Notes under the pieces: generated by a model
Told to the model about the DNA's origin: nothing
The model's input: the letters and a program-made list of their open reading frames with translations, nothing else
The model's database searches: none
Position numbers and translations under genes: made by a program
DNA from: Fibrivirga algicola
GTDB lineage: Bacteria > Bacteroidota > Bacteroidia > Cytophagales > Spirosomataceae
Assembly (NCBI RefSeq): GCF_011742925.1
Contig: NZ_WAEL01000008.1
Span: forward strand, 186,001 to 250,000
Length of the DNA stretch: 64,000 nt
Direction: 5' to 3'
In this document: in pieces, positions 1 through 8,707 of the stretch
Position numbering within the stretch: position 1 is the first letter of the stretch
How the letters are laid out: each line of letters begins with the position of its first letter

Positions 1-600
1 AATGGCGTGCAGGCTCTCGAGGGTCCGCGAGAACGCTTTGCGGAAGTTCAGCTGACCGGGGAAACACGATCCGTCTGACAGCCAGACCGTCAGCGATTTC
101 GAACCCAGCGCCACACCATGACGGATTACCTCGATATTGTGGTCGATTGCCTGCTGCCGAACGGCACGGTCTGCGTGTTGCAGTGAGCCGAATTTGTAGC
201 TCAACGCCTGGTCGGGCTGATCCTGGAAGGTGTTGGAGTTAACTGCGTCGAACCGCAGCCCCAGTTTCGACGCTTGCTGCTGTATGGCAGCCACGTCGCT
301 GGGTACGTCCCAGGGAATGTGCAGCGAAATAGCACCGCTACTCCGGTTCAGGGCGTGGAGTAGCCCCACATCATCCATTTTTTCCTCCAGCGAACGTGGT
401 TCACCGCCACCGGGGAACCGGCCAAAGCGCGTTCCACCCGTGCCTAAGGCCCAGCTTGGAATGGCAATCTGAAAATCGACAAGCTTTTGAATAACGGCTT
501 CCGCATTTTCCAGTTCGCCCGTCCAGGGAGCCAGTTTGCGTTGATGCCCGGCCAGCAGGCTGGCGTTGTGGTCTTGTAGTTGGTTCTGATTGAGGTTCAT
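1..600 (-). CDS. rhaI: L-rhamnose isomerase, RhaI-type (partial, 3' end outside window)
   Basis: An open frame of 200 codons runs from an ATG at 600 off the left edge with no stop. The translation begins MNLNQNQLQDHN and contains the stretches FQIAIPSWALGTGGTRFGRF and GLRFDAVNSNTFQD, which I recognise from the TIM-barrel L-rhamnose isomerases of the RhaI type (distinct from E. coli RhaA). The enzyme converts L-rhamnose to L-rhamnulose in the cytoplasm. It lies 57 bp downstream of the fused rhamnulose-phosphate aldolase/dehydrogenase on the same strand, so the two form a rhamnose operon. The metal-binding residues would lie mostly in the missing C-terminal half. Family assignment is by sequence memory and context. 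Confidence 0.85.
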   Translation of the reverse strand, partial: MNLNQNQLQDHNASLLAGHQRKLAPWTGELENAEAVIQKLVDFQIAIPSWALGTGGTRFGRFPGGGEPRSLEEKMDDVGLLHALNRSSGAISLHIPWDVPSDVAAIQQQASKLGLRFDAVNSNTFQDQPDQALSYKFGSLQHADRAVRQQAIDHNIEVIRHGVALGSKSLTVWLSDGSCFPGQLNFRKAFSRTLESLHAI

Positions 601-657
601 GGGAAGGAAAAGTTATCGGTTTCCGGTGATCAATGACCACCGGAAACCGCTTATTAG

Positions 658-2805
658 CTATCGAACAAACGCCATGGCTACGCCGCCATCGACGTTCAGG
701 ACGTTACCAGTTGATTTATTGAGCAGACCGCCCACAAACGCAAAGCAGGCATTGGCAATATCATCGGGCAGAATGACTTCGTTGAGCAAGGTACGTTTGG
801 CATAATAAGCGGGTAGCTCAGCCACCGTGATACCGTATGCTTTGGCGCGCCCTTCGGCCCAACCGCCAGCCCAGATGTTCGAATCGGAAATAACGGCGTC
901 GGGGTTCACCGTGTTGACCCGGATGTGATCGCCACCAAGTTCGGCCGCGTTTAACCGGCTCAGGTGTAGTTGCGCCGCTTTGGCCGACCCGTATCCTGCA
1001 TTGTTTGGCCCAGCTACCAGTGCGTTCTTCGACACGATATTCACGATATCACCACCCATTTTCTGCTTCCGCATTACGCCTACGGCGGCCTGGGTGACCA
1101 TAAACTGGCCTTTCACCAGAATATCGTACAGCCGGTCCCACTCCTCGATGGTGTGCTCGGCGATGGGCCTCGAAATGCTGATACCTGCGTTGTTTACCAC
1201 GATGTCGACTCCGCCAAAGGCCAGACAGGCGGCCTTGTACGCCTCGGCGATGCTGGCCGCATTGGTTACGTTCAGGGTAGTAGTTGCTACCACATCGGCA
1301 CCAAACGCCTTCACAAACTCAGCTTTCGACGAGTCGAGGCGATCCTGATCGATGTCGTTCAGAATGACACAGGCACCTTCCTGCGCATATTTTTTGGCAA
1401 TGGCTTTACCAATACCACCGCCGCTGCCAGTTACCAGGGCAATCTTGCCCGACAGCGGTTTTGGTTTGGGCATCCGCTGAAGCTTCGCTTCTTCGAGCAG
1501 CCAGTACTCGATGTTGAACGCCTCCTGACGGGGTAATGACGTGTACTCAGAGATAGCCTCGGCCCCGCGCATCACGTTGATGGCGTTGATATAAAATTCG
1601 GCGGCTACACGGGCAGTCTGCTTGTCTTTGGCAAAGGTGAACATACCCACACCCGGCCACAGCAACACTACCGGGTTGCGGTCGCGAATGGCGGGGCTAT
1701 TCGGGTGTTTGCACATGTCGTAATACTCCTGATACATAGCCCGGTACGCATCGAATGCCGGAGCAAGCCGCTCCTGAATGGCGGCCGTATCGGTTACAGC
1801 TTCGTCGGGGGCAAGTTCCAGTACCAGTGGGCTGATCTTGGTCCGCAGGAAGTGATCGGGGCAGGACGTACCCAGCGGGGCCAGGCGCGACAGGTCATTT
1901 GAGTTGGTGAACTCCAGCACGCGGTCATCGTCTGTAAAATGGCCAATCATGTGACGCTCACTGCTACACAGCCCACGAAGGATCGGAGCCAGTTGCGCTG
2001 CCTGAGCGAGCCGGGCGTCGGGAGCGGCACTCTCGATGCGTTGACCACCAAACACCGGGCGGTCTTTACCCGTATGCGAGGCGATGTATTCAGCACAGCG
2101 CTCTACAACCTCCAGTGTATTGATGTAGCTTTCGTAGGCTGTATCGCCCCACGTAAACAAACCGTGCGAGCCCAACATGATACCCCGTAGTTGAATGCCA
2201 TTGGCGGCATTTTCGTCCAGGCAGTTGCGCAGTTGCAGGCCCAGATCGAAACCCGGTTTTTGCCAATCAACCCAACCAACCTGACCGTCGAACAGTTCCT
2301 GAGTAATGCGCTTACCGTCTTTGGCGGCGGCAATGGCAATGGCGGCGTCGGGATGCAGGTGATCGATATGGGCGAAGGGCAGAAACCCGTGTAAAGGCGT
2401 ATCAATTGAAGGAGCTTTTGAAGCCAGGTCGTACAGGCAGTAGTTGAACAGCTCAACCATTTCATCTTCCTGCTCGATTCCTCGGTAAATACCTTCCAGA
2501 CTTCGTAGCCGGTCTACGTACAGTGCAGCCAGTCCCGAGCGTGTAAGCGTACCAATATCGCCACCCGATCCTTTTACCCACATTACTTCGGTGGGTTTCC
2601 CGGTCAGCGGGTCTTTTGCCACCGCTTTGCACGAGGTGTTTCCGCCGCCATAATTGGTAAGCCGGAGATCGGCGCCTAGCAGGTTTGAGCGGTATATAAG
2701 TAAGGCTACCTCACGATCGTGGGGTTCGCCAGTAGCCAGTTCGGCAGCCTTAGCCTCATCCCAGAGGTAACTGACGTGGTTGAAAACGTGAGTTTGGTTT
2801 AGCAT
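658..2805 (-). CDS. rhaEW: bifunctional rhamnulose-1-phosphate aldolase / short-chain dehydrogenase
   Basis: The 715-residue protein is a fusion. The N-terminal part (about 30-430) is a class II aldolase/adducin-type domain with GGGNTS and HIDHLHPDA histidines. The C-terminal part (about 455-715) is a short-chain dehydrogenase with the Rossmann motif TGSGGGIG, the NNAG motif and the catalytic YxxxK seen in YGSAKAA. Such fusions cleave L-rhamnulose-1-phosphate to dihydroxyacetone phosphate and lactaldehyde, and oxidise the lactaldehyde. It lies upstream of the rhamnose isomerase in one operon. The ATG at 2805 starts the recognisable N-terminus. A TACGTTTG -7 box lies 40 bp upstream. No kinase or regulator of the pathway is in the window. 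Confidence 0.92.
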   Translation of the reverse strand: MLNQTHVFNHVSYLWDEAKAAELATGEPHDREVALLIYRSNLLGADLRLTNYGGGNTSCKAVAKDPLTGKPTEVMWVKGSGGDIGTLTRSGLAALYVDRLRSLEGIYRGIEQEDEMVELFNYCLYDLASKAPSIDTPLHGFLPFAHIDHLHPDAAIAIAAAKDGKRITQELFDGQVGWVDWQKPGFDLGLQLRNCLDENAANGIQLRGIMLGSHGLFTWGDTAYESYINTLEVVERCAEYIASHTGKDRPVFGGQRIESAAPDARLAQAAQLAPILRGLCSSERHMIGHFTDDDRVLEFTNSNDLSRLAPLGTSCPDHFLRTKISPLVLELAPDEAVTDTAAIQERLAPAFDAYRAMYQEYYDMCKHPNSPAIRDRNPVVLLWPGVGMFTFAKDKQTARVAAEFYINAINVMRGAEAISEYTSLPRQEAFNIEYWLLEEAKLQRMPKPKPLSGKIALVTGSGGGIGKAIAKKYAQEGACVILNDIDQDRLDSSKAEFVKAFGADVVATTTLNVTNAASIAEAYKAACLAFGGVDIVVNNAGISISRPIAEHTIEEWDRLYDILVKGQFMVTQAAVGVMRKQKMGGDIVNIVSKNALVAGPNNAGYGSAKAAQLHLSRLNAAELGGDHIRVNTVNPDAVISDSNIWAGGWAEGRAKAYGITVAELPAYYAKRTLLNEVILPDDIANACFAFVGGLLNKSTGNVLNVDGGVAMAFVR

Positions 2806-2844
2806 ACAACTAACTCGATGTGTTGCTTTAAAGAAGATTCAACA

Positions 2845-2852
2845 CAAACGTA
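2845..2852 (-). promoter_or_regulatory. -7 box (TACGTTTG) of the rhamnose operon
   Basis: On the minus strand this reads TACGTTTG, a full match to the Bacteroidota -7 consensus TAnnTTTG, 40 bp before the aldolase/dehydrogenase ATG. I see no clear TTG at the -33 position. Confidence 0.45.
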
Positions 2853-2901
2853 CTTACTGCCTCCAGACTTAGTTTCCTCCTCCTCCCTACCGGTTAAATC
2901 C

Positions 2902-2938
2902 AAAAAGGCCCACTTCTATAAGACAAAGTGGGCCTTTT
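2902..2938 (-). terminator. intrinsic terminator after the BON/LysM gene
   Basis: The arms AAAGGCCCACTT and AAGTGGGCCTTT form a GC-rich stem flanked by A and T runs. On the minus strand it follows the stop of the BON/LysM gene by 20 bp. It separates that gene from the rhamnose operon. Confidence 0.85.
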
Positions 2939-2957
2939 ATTATCGTATCTAACTGAC

Positions 2958-3428
2958 TTACAGTTGCGGAATCCGCAGTACCTGACCAGGGTAGATCAAA
3001 TCCGGGCTTTTCAGCATTGGCTTATTTGCTTCGAAGATGATACCATATTTCATTGGGTCGCCATACACTTTCTTAGAAATAGCCGATAAGGTATCGCCTT
3101 CTTCAACTGTGTGAAACTTAGCCTCTGGTTCTGGGCTGTCGACTACCAACTGGTTATCAACAACCGTTACACCTTCCACATTACCAACTGCCAGGGCAAT
3201 TTTCTCCGCGTCTTCCTGCTTGGCTACCCGGCCTTCGATGGTCACAGTATCGCCTTTAGTTTTGATCGTCAGCGCTTGATACGCGAGGCCAAGCTGCTTA
3301 ACGTGGTTGAGTAAGGCACTGGCTTTCAGTGGCTCCGGATCAGCACTGGCAGGAGTTGCGGCTGGTGTTTCTTCTGACTTACCGAAGACTTTCTCACCAA
3401 CACCTTTGAAAAAACTTAACAGACCCAT
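2958..3428 (-). CDS. kbp: BON-LysM domain protein, Kbp (YgaU) family
   Basis: The 156-residue protein starts MGLLSFFKGVGEKVFGKSEE, with a BON domain (about 40-95) and a C-terminal LysM domain (about 105-155, HTVEEGDTLSAISKKVYGD through YPGQVLRIP). Length, domain order and the ANKPMLKSPD segment match E. coli Kbp/YgaU, a potassium-binding protein of about 149 residues. No signal peptide is evident, which fits the cytoplasmic Kbp. Potassium binding here is inferred from the family. It is monocistronic with its own terminator. Confidence 0.85.
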   Translation of the reverse strand: MGLLSFFKGVGEKVFGKSEETPAATPASADPEPLKASALLNHVKQLGLAYQALTIKTKGDTVTIEGRVAKQEDAEKIALAVGNVEGVTVVDNQLVVDSPEPEAKFHTVEEGDTLSAISKKVYGDPMKYGIIFEANKPMLKSPDLIYPGQVLRIPQL

Positions 3429-3612
3429 ATGTGTACAAAAAGATTAAGTGTGAAAAATTGGTTTAACACAGGCACAAACAACGCGCTTTCGCCCTACAAA
3501 CCAACAGATAGACGAGGTTATTGTTCTAATGTCACCTTGTAACCGGGCAAAAACTCCTCATTAAACTCGAATGAATTCTATCTAATGCACCCACCGCTGA
3601 ATAGAGTATAAG

Positions 3613-3620
3613 TACCTTTG
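3613..3620 (+). promoter_or_regulatory. -7 box (TACCTTTG) for the SGNH hydrolase gene
   Basis: TACCTTTG is a full match to TAnnTTTG and lies 44 bp before the preferred ATG at 3664. No convincing -33 TTG is visible. Its position favours the ATG at 3664 over the GTG at 3631. Confidence 0.45.
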
Positions 3621-3663
3621 TCTGAACAAAGTGTCAATCATTCGTATAATTTTTCTATTTTTT

Positions 3664-5019
3664 ATGAAACTTCGCATTTCTTACCCGTTGCGTTGGATGG
3701 CCCTCCTTGGGCTTATGGCCAGTACAACAGGCTGTTATGAAGACGATCTAGCCCGGCGCACGGATCCAATATCGGCCGGAACAGCAAACTTTTTAAAATA
3801 CGTGGCAGTAGGCAATTCCCTGACAGCCGGGTATGCCGATGGCGGCCTATACCGTGAAGGACAGCTTAACTCCTATCCGTCTATCCTAGCCCAGCAATTT
3901 CGACTGGTCAATGGGGGTACGTTCAACCAGCCTCTTTTCACTGCCGAACAAGCTGCAGGAACGGGTTACCTTAAATTGACCAGCCTGCCTACGGTAGCCT
4001 CAGGTGGCTTACCCGTTACAGCCCAGGTGGCCCCGCAGGCCGTTCGTGGCCTGGCTAATGGACAGCCGTTGTTTACTAAATATACGGGCCCTATCAACAA
4101 CCTGGGTGTACCCGGTATTCGGATGGGCGATATTCAAACGCCCGGTTACGGCTCAGCCGCTGGCAATCCGTATTTCGAGCGTATCCTGCCCGATTTTACG
4201 CCAAACCGCACGTACCTGCAATATGTGGGGGATAACGTCGCCGACGCGACTTTCTTTTCGTGCTTCATGGGGAACAACGACGCCCTCGGTTACGCAACTA
4301 CAGGAGGTGTTACGCCATTCACCCCAACGCCATTGTTCACGGCCAATTACACTGCACTGCTCGGCACGCTCAATGCCAATGGTCGGCAGGGAGTTGTAAT
4401 TGGTATTCCGAAAGTCACTACGGCGGCGTTCTTCCAAACAGTAACACTGGCACAGATACTGGCGCGGGTAACAGCCGCCGTACAGGCAGCCAATCCGGGT
4501 GCACCAGCCGTTCCAGCCCTGGTTATTCAGTCTCCGCTAGCTCCGGGCGGTGTTCGTGCCACGAAAGCAGGTGATTTACTCCTACTGAGTCAACAAGCGG
4601 CTTACGCTACCATTGGTCGCACGGATGTTGGTACCAAAGTGGGTGCTTATGGCTTGTCAGCAACCAACCCACTGGCAAATCAGCTGGTACTCGACGCCGA
4701 AGAAGTGGCGGCAGTAAACGCCAAAATCGACGAGTATAACGGCATCATGAAAGCGCAGGCCGACGCCCGTAGCCTAGCGTGGGTCGATATCAACACGCTG
4801 ACCACTCAGCTTGCCTCAGGTGGTGTTGTGCAGAACGGCGTTACCTTCAATCTCGGCTACATTCAGGGTGGCGTACTGAGCCTCGACGGCATCCACTTTA
4901 CGCCTGCTGGCTACGCATTGCTAGCCAACGAGATCATAAAAAGCATCAATGCAAAGTACAGCGCCTCTGTTCCGCAGGTCGACGCAACGCGCTACCGCAA
5001 AGTGCTGGTTCAACCTTAA
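3664..5019 (+). CDS. SGNH/GDSL hydrolase lipoprotein
   Basis: The ATG at 3664 gives a 451-residue protein. It has a lipoprotein signal (MKLRISYPLRWMALLGLMAS then TTGC), so it is probably membrane-anchored. A GTG at 3631 would add 11 residues ahead of a normal signal and is less likely. SGNH block I is present as VAVGNSLTAGYADG (GNSLT in place of GDSL), block III as MGNNDAL, and block V as DGIHFTPAGYALL with the catalytic Asp-x-x-His. It should be an esterase or lipase; the substrate cannot be told. It is followed, 99 bp on, by a beta-barrel protein, a pairing that suggests an envelope-lipid or export role. Confidence 0.85.
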   Translation: MKLRISYPLRWMALLGLMASTTGCYEDDLARRTDPISAGTANFLKYVAVGNSLTAGYADGGLYREGQLNSYPSILAQQFRLVNGGTFNQPLFTAEQAAGTGYLKLTSLPTVASGGLPVTAQVAPQAVRGLANGQPLFTKYTGPINNLGVPGIRMGDIQTPGYGSAAGNPYFERILPDFTPNRTYLQYVGDNVADATFFSCFMGNNDALGYATTGGVTPFTPTPLFTANYTALLGTLNANGRQGVVIGIPKVTTAAFFQTVTLAQILARVTAAVQAANPGAPAVPALVIQSPLAPGGVRATKAGDLLLLSQQAAYATIGRTDVGTKVGAYGLSATNPLANQLVLDAEEVAAVNAKIDEYNGIMKAQADARSLAWVDINTLTTQLASGGVVQNGVTFNLGYIQGGVLSLDGIHFTPAGYALLANEIIKSINAKYSASVPQVDATRYRKVLVQP

Positions 5020-5118
5020 CCACTCTCAGATGCAGCCTTCCGGTTCTGGTTTATCGGCTATTCGCCAATTCACTATACCGCTCGAAACAGGTTGGGTCTA
5101 ACAGTCATTAATTAACAC

Positions 5119-5943
5119 ATGAGATATTCTTTCTATTCATTAACTGCTGCTCTGCTGTTGGCATCAACAGCATCAATGGCCCAATCGCTTGCCCAATCAC
5201 CTATCCGGTCTATTGAAGTGGGCATAAAAGGCGGACCTACCTTTGTTCACGGATACACGACTATTCCAGCGCAGCCAACGGGTATCGTGGGCGTGCAGGT
5301 TCCGCAGATCGACAACAAACGCAATGGCACCGGTGTAGGGTATACAGGCGGCGCATTTGTCCGCTTCAATAATTACAGTCGGAAAGGGTATGTGCAGGTT
5401 GAGTTAACCTACAATAGGTACGTGCTCAAACAACGCACGAATCTGACTCTTGACGTAAACGCCAATTCGAGCCTGACTGCGCAGTTGCCAATCAGCTTTG
5501 CCCCTGGCCTTCTCAACGCCACGGTTGATGTTACGTCTGAATCATCAATCGAGTCGTTCAACGTACCTGTGCTGTTCGGGCGTCGCCTGCTGCGCGATCG
5601 CCTGCGGGTATACATGGGCCCAACCCTATTGTTTGTCAACAAATCGCAGGCGCAGCGCAGTACTCAGGGGCAGATTAATCCGAATGCTGCCATCGGTTTC
5701 GCGACTGCTATCCCGATTCCGGCCACGCCCGAAACAACCAACCTGTTGAGTCGTCGCGAAGCTGCTAATCTGGAGGTAAAACGGTTCAGCTGGGCGCTGG
5801 AAGCCGGATTGGGTGTATCACCTCTCCGCTGGCTCGACCTTGATGTACGGTATGCTGTTCCAGCGGGTGGCGTATACCGCGACACAAACATCAAGGGATT
5901 CCTGGGAATTGCTACCGTAACAGCAGGCATCAAGATTCCATAA
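5119..5943 (+). CDS. outer-membrane beta-barrel protein
   Basis: The 274-residue protein has a clear signal peptide (MRYSFYSLTAALLLASTASMA). It then shows alternating-hydrophobicity strands typical of porin-like/PorT-type barrels: GIKGGPTFVHGYT at the start and AGLGVSPLRWLDLDVRYA near the end, closing with TVTAGIKIP. I cannot name a family beyond outer-membrane barrel. It follows the SGNH lipoprotein on the same strand and ends at a very long palindromic terminator, so the two are probably one transcription unit. Confidence 0.7.
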   Translation: MRYSFYSLTAALLLASTASMAQSLAQSPIRSIEVGIKGGPTFVHGYTTIPAQPTGIVGVQVPQIDNKRNGTGVGYTGGAFVRFNNYSRKGYVQVELTYNRYVLKQRTNLTLDVNANSSLTAQLPISFAPGLLNATVDVTSESSIESFNVPVLFGRRLLRDRLRVYMGPTLLFVNKSQAQRSTQGQINPNAAIGFATAIPIPATPETTNLLSRREAANLEVKRFSWALEAGLGVSPLRWLDLDVRYAVPAGGVYRDTNIKGFLGIATVTAGIKIP

Positions 5944-5948
5944 AAACG

Positions 5949-6019
5949 ACTGCCAACGTATCAACAAAAAGGGGCCGTACTAGTGTAGTACGGCCCCTTT
6001 TTGTTGATACGTTGGCAGT
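5949..6019. terminator. very long, near-perfect palindromic terminator
   Basis: The arms at 5949-5982 and 5986-6019 pair perfectly over about 34 bp around a 3-nt GTG loop. The stem holds the A5GGGGCCGTAC core and its complement. It can act in both directions but serves the beta-barrel gene, whose stop is 6 bp upstream. The stem is far longer than termination needs. Confidence 0.85.
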
Positions 6020-6151
6020 TCAGCTACAGTTCATACAGCTTAATCTACGCCTGACAACCGGTTTCTACGCCTTCGGCGGATAGTGGTTTTTAGCCTGCAA
6101 CACTGTGGGTAGTTTTACATATGAACCTCTTAAACAACCAACTATCCTGTT

Positions 6152-6583
6152 ATGATTTCATTCTGTCATGCTCCTGTCACCTCTCTACTGCCTGCCAATA
6201 AATCGGTTCGTGCAGTAGTCCCTACACACCTGGAACTCCCCTTCCGTAACCGGCTACTTGTCCTGAATTTTGCTGATATAGTCTGGCTGGAAGGAGCAGG
6301 CAACTATACGTACATCCATACTCGAGACAACAAGCGCTACCTTTCTTCGAAAACGTTAAAGCGACTCGAACCTGATTTGATGGACTCTGTTTTTTGCCGA
6401 GTGCACAAGTCGACCATTATAAATCTGGCGTATCTGGCTGAAACTAATTTCAGCGACACGCATCCATATCTCCTTCTGGAAGGCAACCAACCTATTGCCA
6501 TTTCGCGCCGACGTCTTCCATTAACGCGTCGTCAGGTAAAGTGGTACCAGCGCATGACCACTGCCCGGCAGAATCTCGCCTGA
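6152..6583 (+). CDS. LytTR-type DNA-binding regulator without receiver domain
   Basis: The 143-residue protein carries a LytTR domain at about 30-130. Typical features are VLNFADIVWLEGAGNYTYIH, the RYLSSKTLKRLE strand-turn, FCRVHKSTIINL and the closing SRRRLP. There is no N-terminal receiver domain or histidine-kinase partner nearby, so it is a stand-alone DNA-binding protein of the kind common in Cytophagales. Its target and signal are unknown. The preceding gap holds a weak TAGTTTTA -7-like box near 6110. It is convergent with accC, with a shared terminator between. Confidence 0.85.
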   Translation: MISFCHAPVTSLLPANKSVRAVVPTHLELPFRNRLLVLNFADIVWLEGAGNYTYIHTRDNKRYLSSKTLKRLEPDLMDSVFCRVHKSTIINLAYLAETNFSDTHPYLLLEGNQPIAISRRRLPLTRRQVKWYQRMTTARQNLA

Positions 6584-6600
6584 CACGTAGTTGAGATCAC

Positions 6601-6638
6601 AAAAAAGCCACGCCTGAATTAGTCAGGCGTGGCTTTTA
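6601..6638. terminator. bidirectional terminator between the LytTR gene and accC
   Basis: Arms AAAAGCCACGCCTGA and TCAGGCGTGGCTTTT are flanked by A and T runs, between two convergent genes. It ends the yceD-accC operon on the minus strand and the LytTR gene on the plus strand. Confidence 0.88.
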
Positions 6639-6659
6639 GTATTGACTTGTGGACTTGAT

Positions 6660-8003
6660 TTACAGATCAGAAAAGTCGAAGCCCTCGAGAAAAGCGGTAG
6701 TGAAATTGCCCGATTGAAAACCAGGGTCATCCATCAACTTGATATGAAACGGAATTGTGGTTTTGATGCCTTCAATAACAAATTCCTGTAGGGCCCGCTT
6801 CATCCGGGTAAGCACCTCGGCCCGCGACTGACCAGAAACGATCAGCTTGGCAATCATCGAGTCATAGTTGGGTGGAATAACGTACCCGGTATACACGTGG
6901 CTGTCGATCCGAATACCATGTCCACCTGGAAAATGCAGGTTCGTGATTTTACCCGGCGATGGCCGGAAATTATTGGCCGGATCTTCGGCATTGATGCGGC
7001 ACTCAAGCGCAAACAGTTTTGGCGTATAGTTGGCTCCTGAGATCGGTACGCCCGCCGCTACTTTGATCTGCTCTTTGATCAGATCGAAATCAGTTACCTC
7101 TTCCGTAATGGGGTGCTCTACCTGAATTCGGGTGTTCATCTCCATGAAGTAGAAATCACCGTGCTTATCCACCAGGAATTCAACCGTACCGGCCCCTTCG
7201 TACCCAATCGACTGAGCTCCCCGGATAGCCGCTTCACCCATGCGTGCCCGAAGGTCATCGGTCATGATAGGTGACGGTGTCTCTTCCAGCAATTTCTGGT
7301 GCCGCCGCTGAATTGAACAATCGCGCTCCGACAGATGGCATACCTTACCATACTGGTCGCCGACGATCTGAATTTCAATGTGACGGGGTTCCTCAACAAA
7401 CTTTTCCAGATACAAGCCATCATTACCGAAGGCAGCCCCCGCTTCTGTACGAGCATCGTTCCAGGCTTTTTCGAAGTCGGCTTCGGCTTTAATAATCCGC
7501 ATGCCCCGTCCGCCGCCACCTGCCGTGGCTTTAATAATTACGGGGTAGCCCATACCGGCGGCCAGCTCTTTTCCCTGTTCAATTGACTCTAAAAGGCCAT
7601 CTGAACCCGGGATAACAGGAACACCTGCCGCGCGCATGCTAGCTTTCGCCGTAGCTTTATCGCCCATGCTATTGATCTGCTCGGCAGTGGCACCAATAAA
7701 CTTGATACCGTAGTCGGCGCAGATTTGCGAGAACTCTGCATTCTCTGACAGAAAACCGTAACCCGGGTGAATCGCATCGGCCCCGGTTACTTCAGCTGCA
7801 GAAATGATACTCGGAATGTTGAGGTACGATTGGCGGCTTGCTGGTGGGCCAATGCACACCGCCTCGTCGGCAAAGCGAACGTGGAGGCTGTCGCGATCAG
7901 CTGTTGAGTAAACAGCCACCGTACGGATGCCCATTTCGCGGCAGGTACGAATGATCCGCAACGCAATCTCGCCCCGGTTAGCAATTAAGATTTTCTTGAA
8001 CAT
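6660..8003 (-). CDS. accC: acetyl-CoA carboxylase, biotin carboxylase subunit
   Basis: The 447-residue protein starts [20 protein letters not shown] at the ATG at 8003; an upstream TTG-initiated extension falls in the inverted-repeat spacer and is not credible. It has the biotin carboxylase/ATP-grasp fold: the glycine-rich loop [12 protein letters not shown], the HIEIQIVGD strand, the [14 protein letters not shown] active site and a C-terminal domain with RINAEDP. It carboxylates the biotin on AccB in the first step of fatty-acid synthesis. It is the last gene of a seven-gene operon. The length of about 450 residues is normal. Confidence 0.96.
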   Translation of the reverse strand: MFKKILIANRGEIALRIIRTCREMGIRTVAVYSTADRDSLHVRFADEAVCIGPPASRQSYLNIPSIISAAEVTGADAIHPGYGFLSENAEFSQICADYGIKFIGATAEQINSMGDKATAKASMRAAGVPVIPGSDGLLESIEQGKELAAGMGYPVIIKATAGGGGRGMRIIKAEADFEKAWNDARTEAGAAFGNDGLYLEKFVEEPRHIEIQIVGDQYGKVCHLSERDCSIQRRHQKLLEETPSPIMTDDLRARMGEAAIRGAQSIGYEGAGTVEFLVDKHGDFYFMEMNTRIQVEHPITEEVTDFDLIKEQIKVAAGVPISGANYTPKLFALECRINAEDPANNFRPSPGKITNLHFPGGHGIRIDSHVYTGYVIPPNYDSMIAKLIVSGQSRAEVLTRMKRALQEFVIEGIKTTIPFHIKLMDDPGFQSGNFTTAFLEGFDFSDL

Positions 8004-8010
8004 AAAAAAC

Positions 8011-8109
8011 AGTTTACCGTTTGCTGGTTGCCGTTTGCAGTTGCTTTGCCAACTCAATCATCGTAGATAAGCAAAGCAACTGTAAACGGCAACCAGCAAA
8101 CAGCAAACT
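8011..8109. repeat. heptad inverted-repeat element, accB-accC spacer
   Basis: Arms 8011-8050 and 8070-8109 (40 nt each) are inverted copies with roughly four mismatches around a 19-nt loop. Each arm is made of 7-nt units (GTTTACC GTTTGCT GGTTGCC GTTTGCA on the left). The element fills almost the whole spacer; its right arm runs into the accB stop codon. Confidence 0.85.
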
Positions 8110-8591
8110 TAAATGGGTTCGACAATAAACAACGGCTGATCGTACTCGACAGGCGTAGCATTTTCAACCAGCACCTTCACGATACGGCCCGAGATCTCGG
8201 CTTCAATCTCATTGAAGAGCTTCATGGCCTCGATGATACAAACCACTTTACCAGGCTTGATCTCGTCACCCACCTCTGCGAACATAGGGGATTCAGGATT
8301 TGCCGACCGGTAGAATGTGCCAATCATTGGCGATTTGATGGTAACGTGGTTCGAAGCAGACGCCTCAGCAGCAACCGGAGCGGGTGCAGCCGCGGCAGGC
8401 GTAGCCACAGGTTGCGCCACAGGTGCTGCCACTGGGGCAGCCGGTAGCGGAGCTGGAGCCGAAGCAGCTATCACCGTTGGCGTTGCAGAACGCTTCACGT
8501 TGATCTTAAGCTCGCTAGTCTCAATTTTCACCTCATCGAGGCCTGATTTCGAGATGAAATCAATTAGTTGTTGAATGTCTTGTGTGCTCAT
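8109..8591 (-). CDS. accB: acetyl-CoA carboxylase biotin carboxyl carrier protein
   Basis: The 160-residue protein has a short N-terminal helix region (1-35) and an Ala/Pro/Val-rich flexible linker (about 38-80). The C-terminal biotinyl domain (about 80-160) carries the biotinylation motif EAMKLFNE, with Lys124 the modified residue. It carries carboxybiotin between AccC and the carboxyltransferase. Length and domain order are normal for bacterial BCCP. It sits between efp and accC in the operon, with a heptad inverted-repeat element on each side. Confidence 0.95.
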   Translation of the reverse strand: MSTQDIQQLIDFISKSGLDEVKIETSELKINVKRSATPTVIAASAPAPLPAAPVAAPVAQPVATPAAAAPAPVAAEASASNHVTIKSPMIGTFYRSANPESPMFAEVGDEIKPGKVVCIIEAMKLFNEIEAEISGRIVKVLVENATPVEYDQPLFIVEPI

Positions 8592-8605
8592 ATCTTGAAA
8601 AAAGG

Positions 8606-8702
8606 GTTTACCGTTTTCAGTTTGCTGTTTTCAGTTGCGCAGCTCGCGCGCTGCTTAGCTTGTTTGCGGCAGCATCGGAAACAGCAACTGAAAACGGTAA
8701 AC
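8606..8702. repeat. heptad inverted-repeat element, efp-accB spacer
   Basis: The left arm (8606-8630) reads GTTTACC GTTTTCA GTTTGCT GTTT and its inverted copy ends at 8702. A smaller self-complementary core (GCAGC..GCGCGCTGC) lies near 8637-8653. It fills the space between the efp stop and the accB start. Confidence 0.8.
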
Positions 8703-8707
8703 TGCTT

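Noticed and set aside
970-1536. 188-codon plus-strand frame inside the aldolase/dehydrogenase gene
   Set aside because: It is opposite the clear short-chain dehydrogenase domain and its peptide is unlike any protein I know.
8011-8109. The spacer elements as insertion-sequence remnants or MITEs
   Set aside because: No target-site duplication or transposase fragment is visible, and each element has its own sequence; kept as a repeat family instead.
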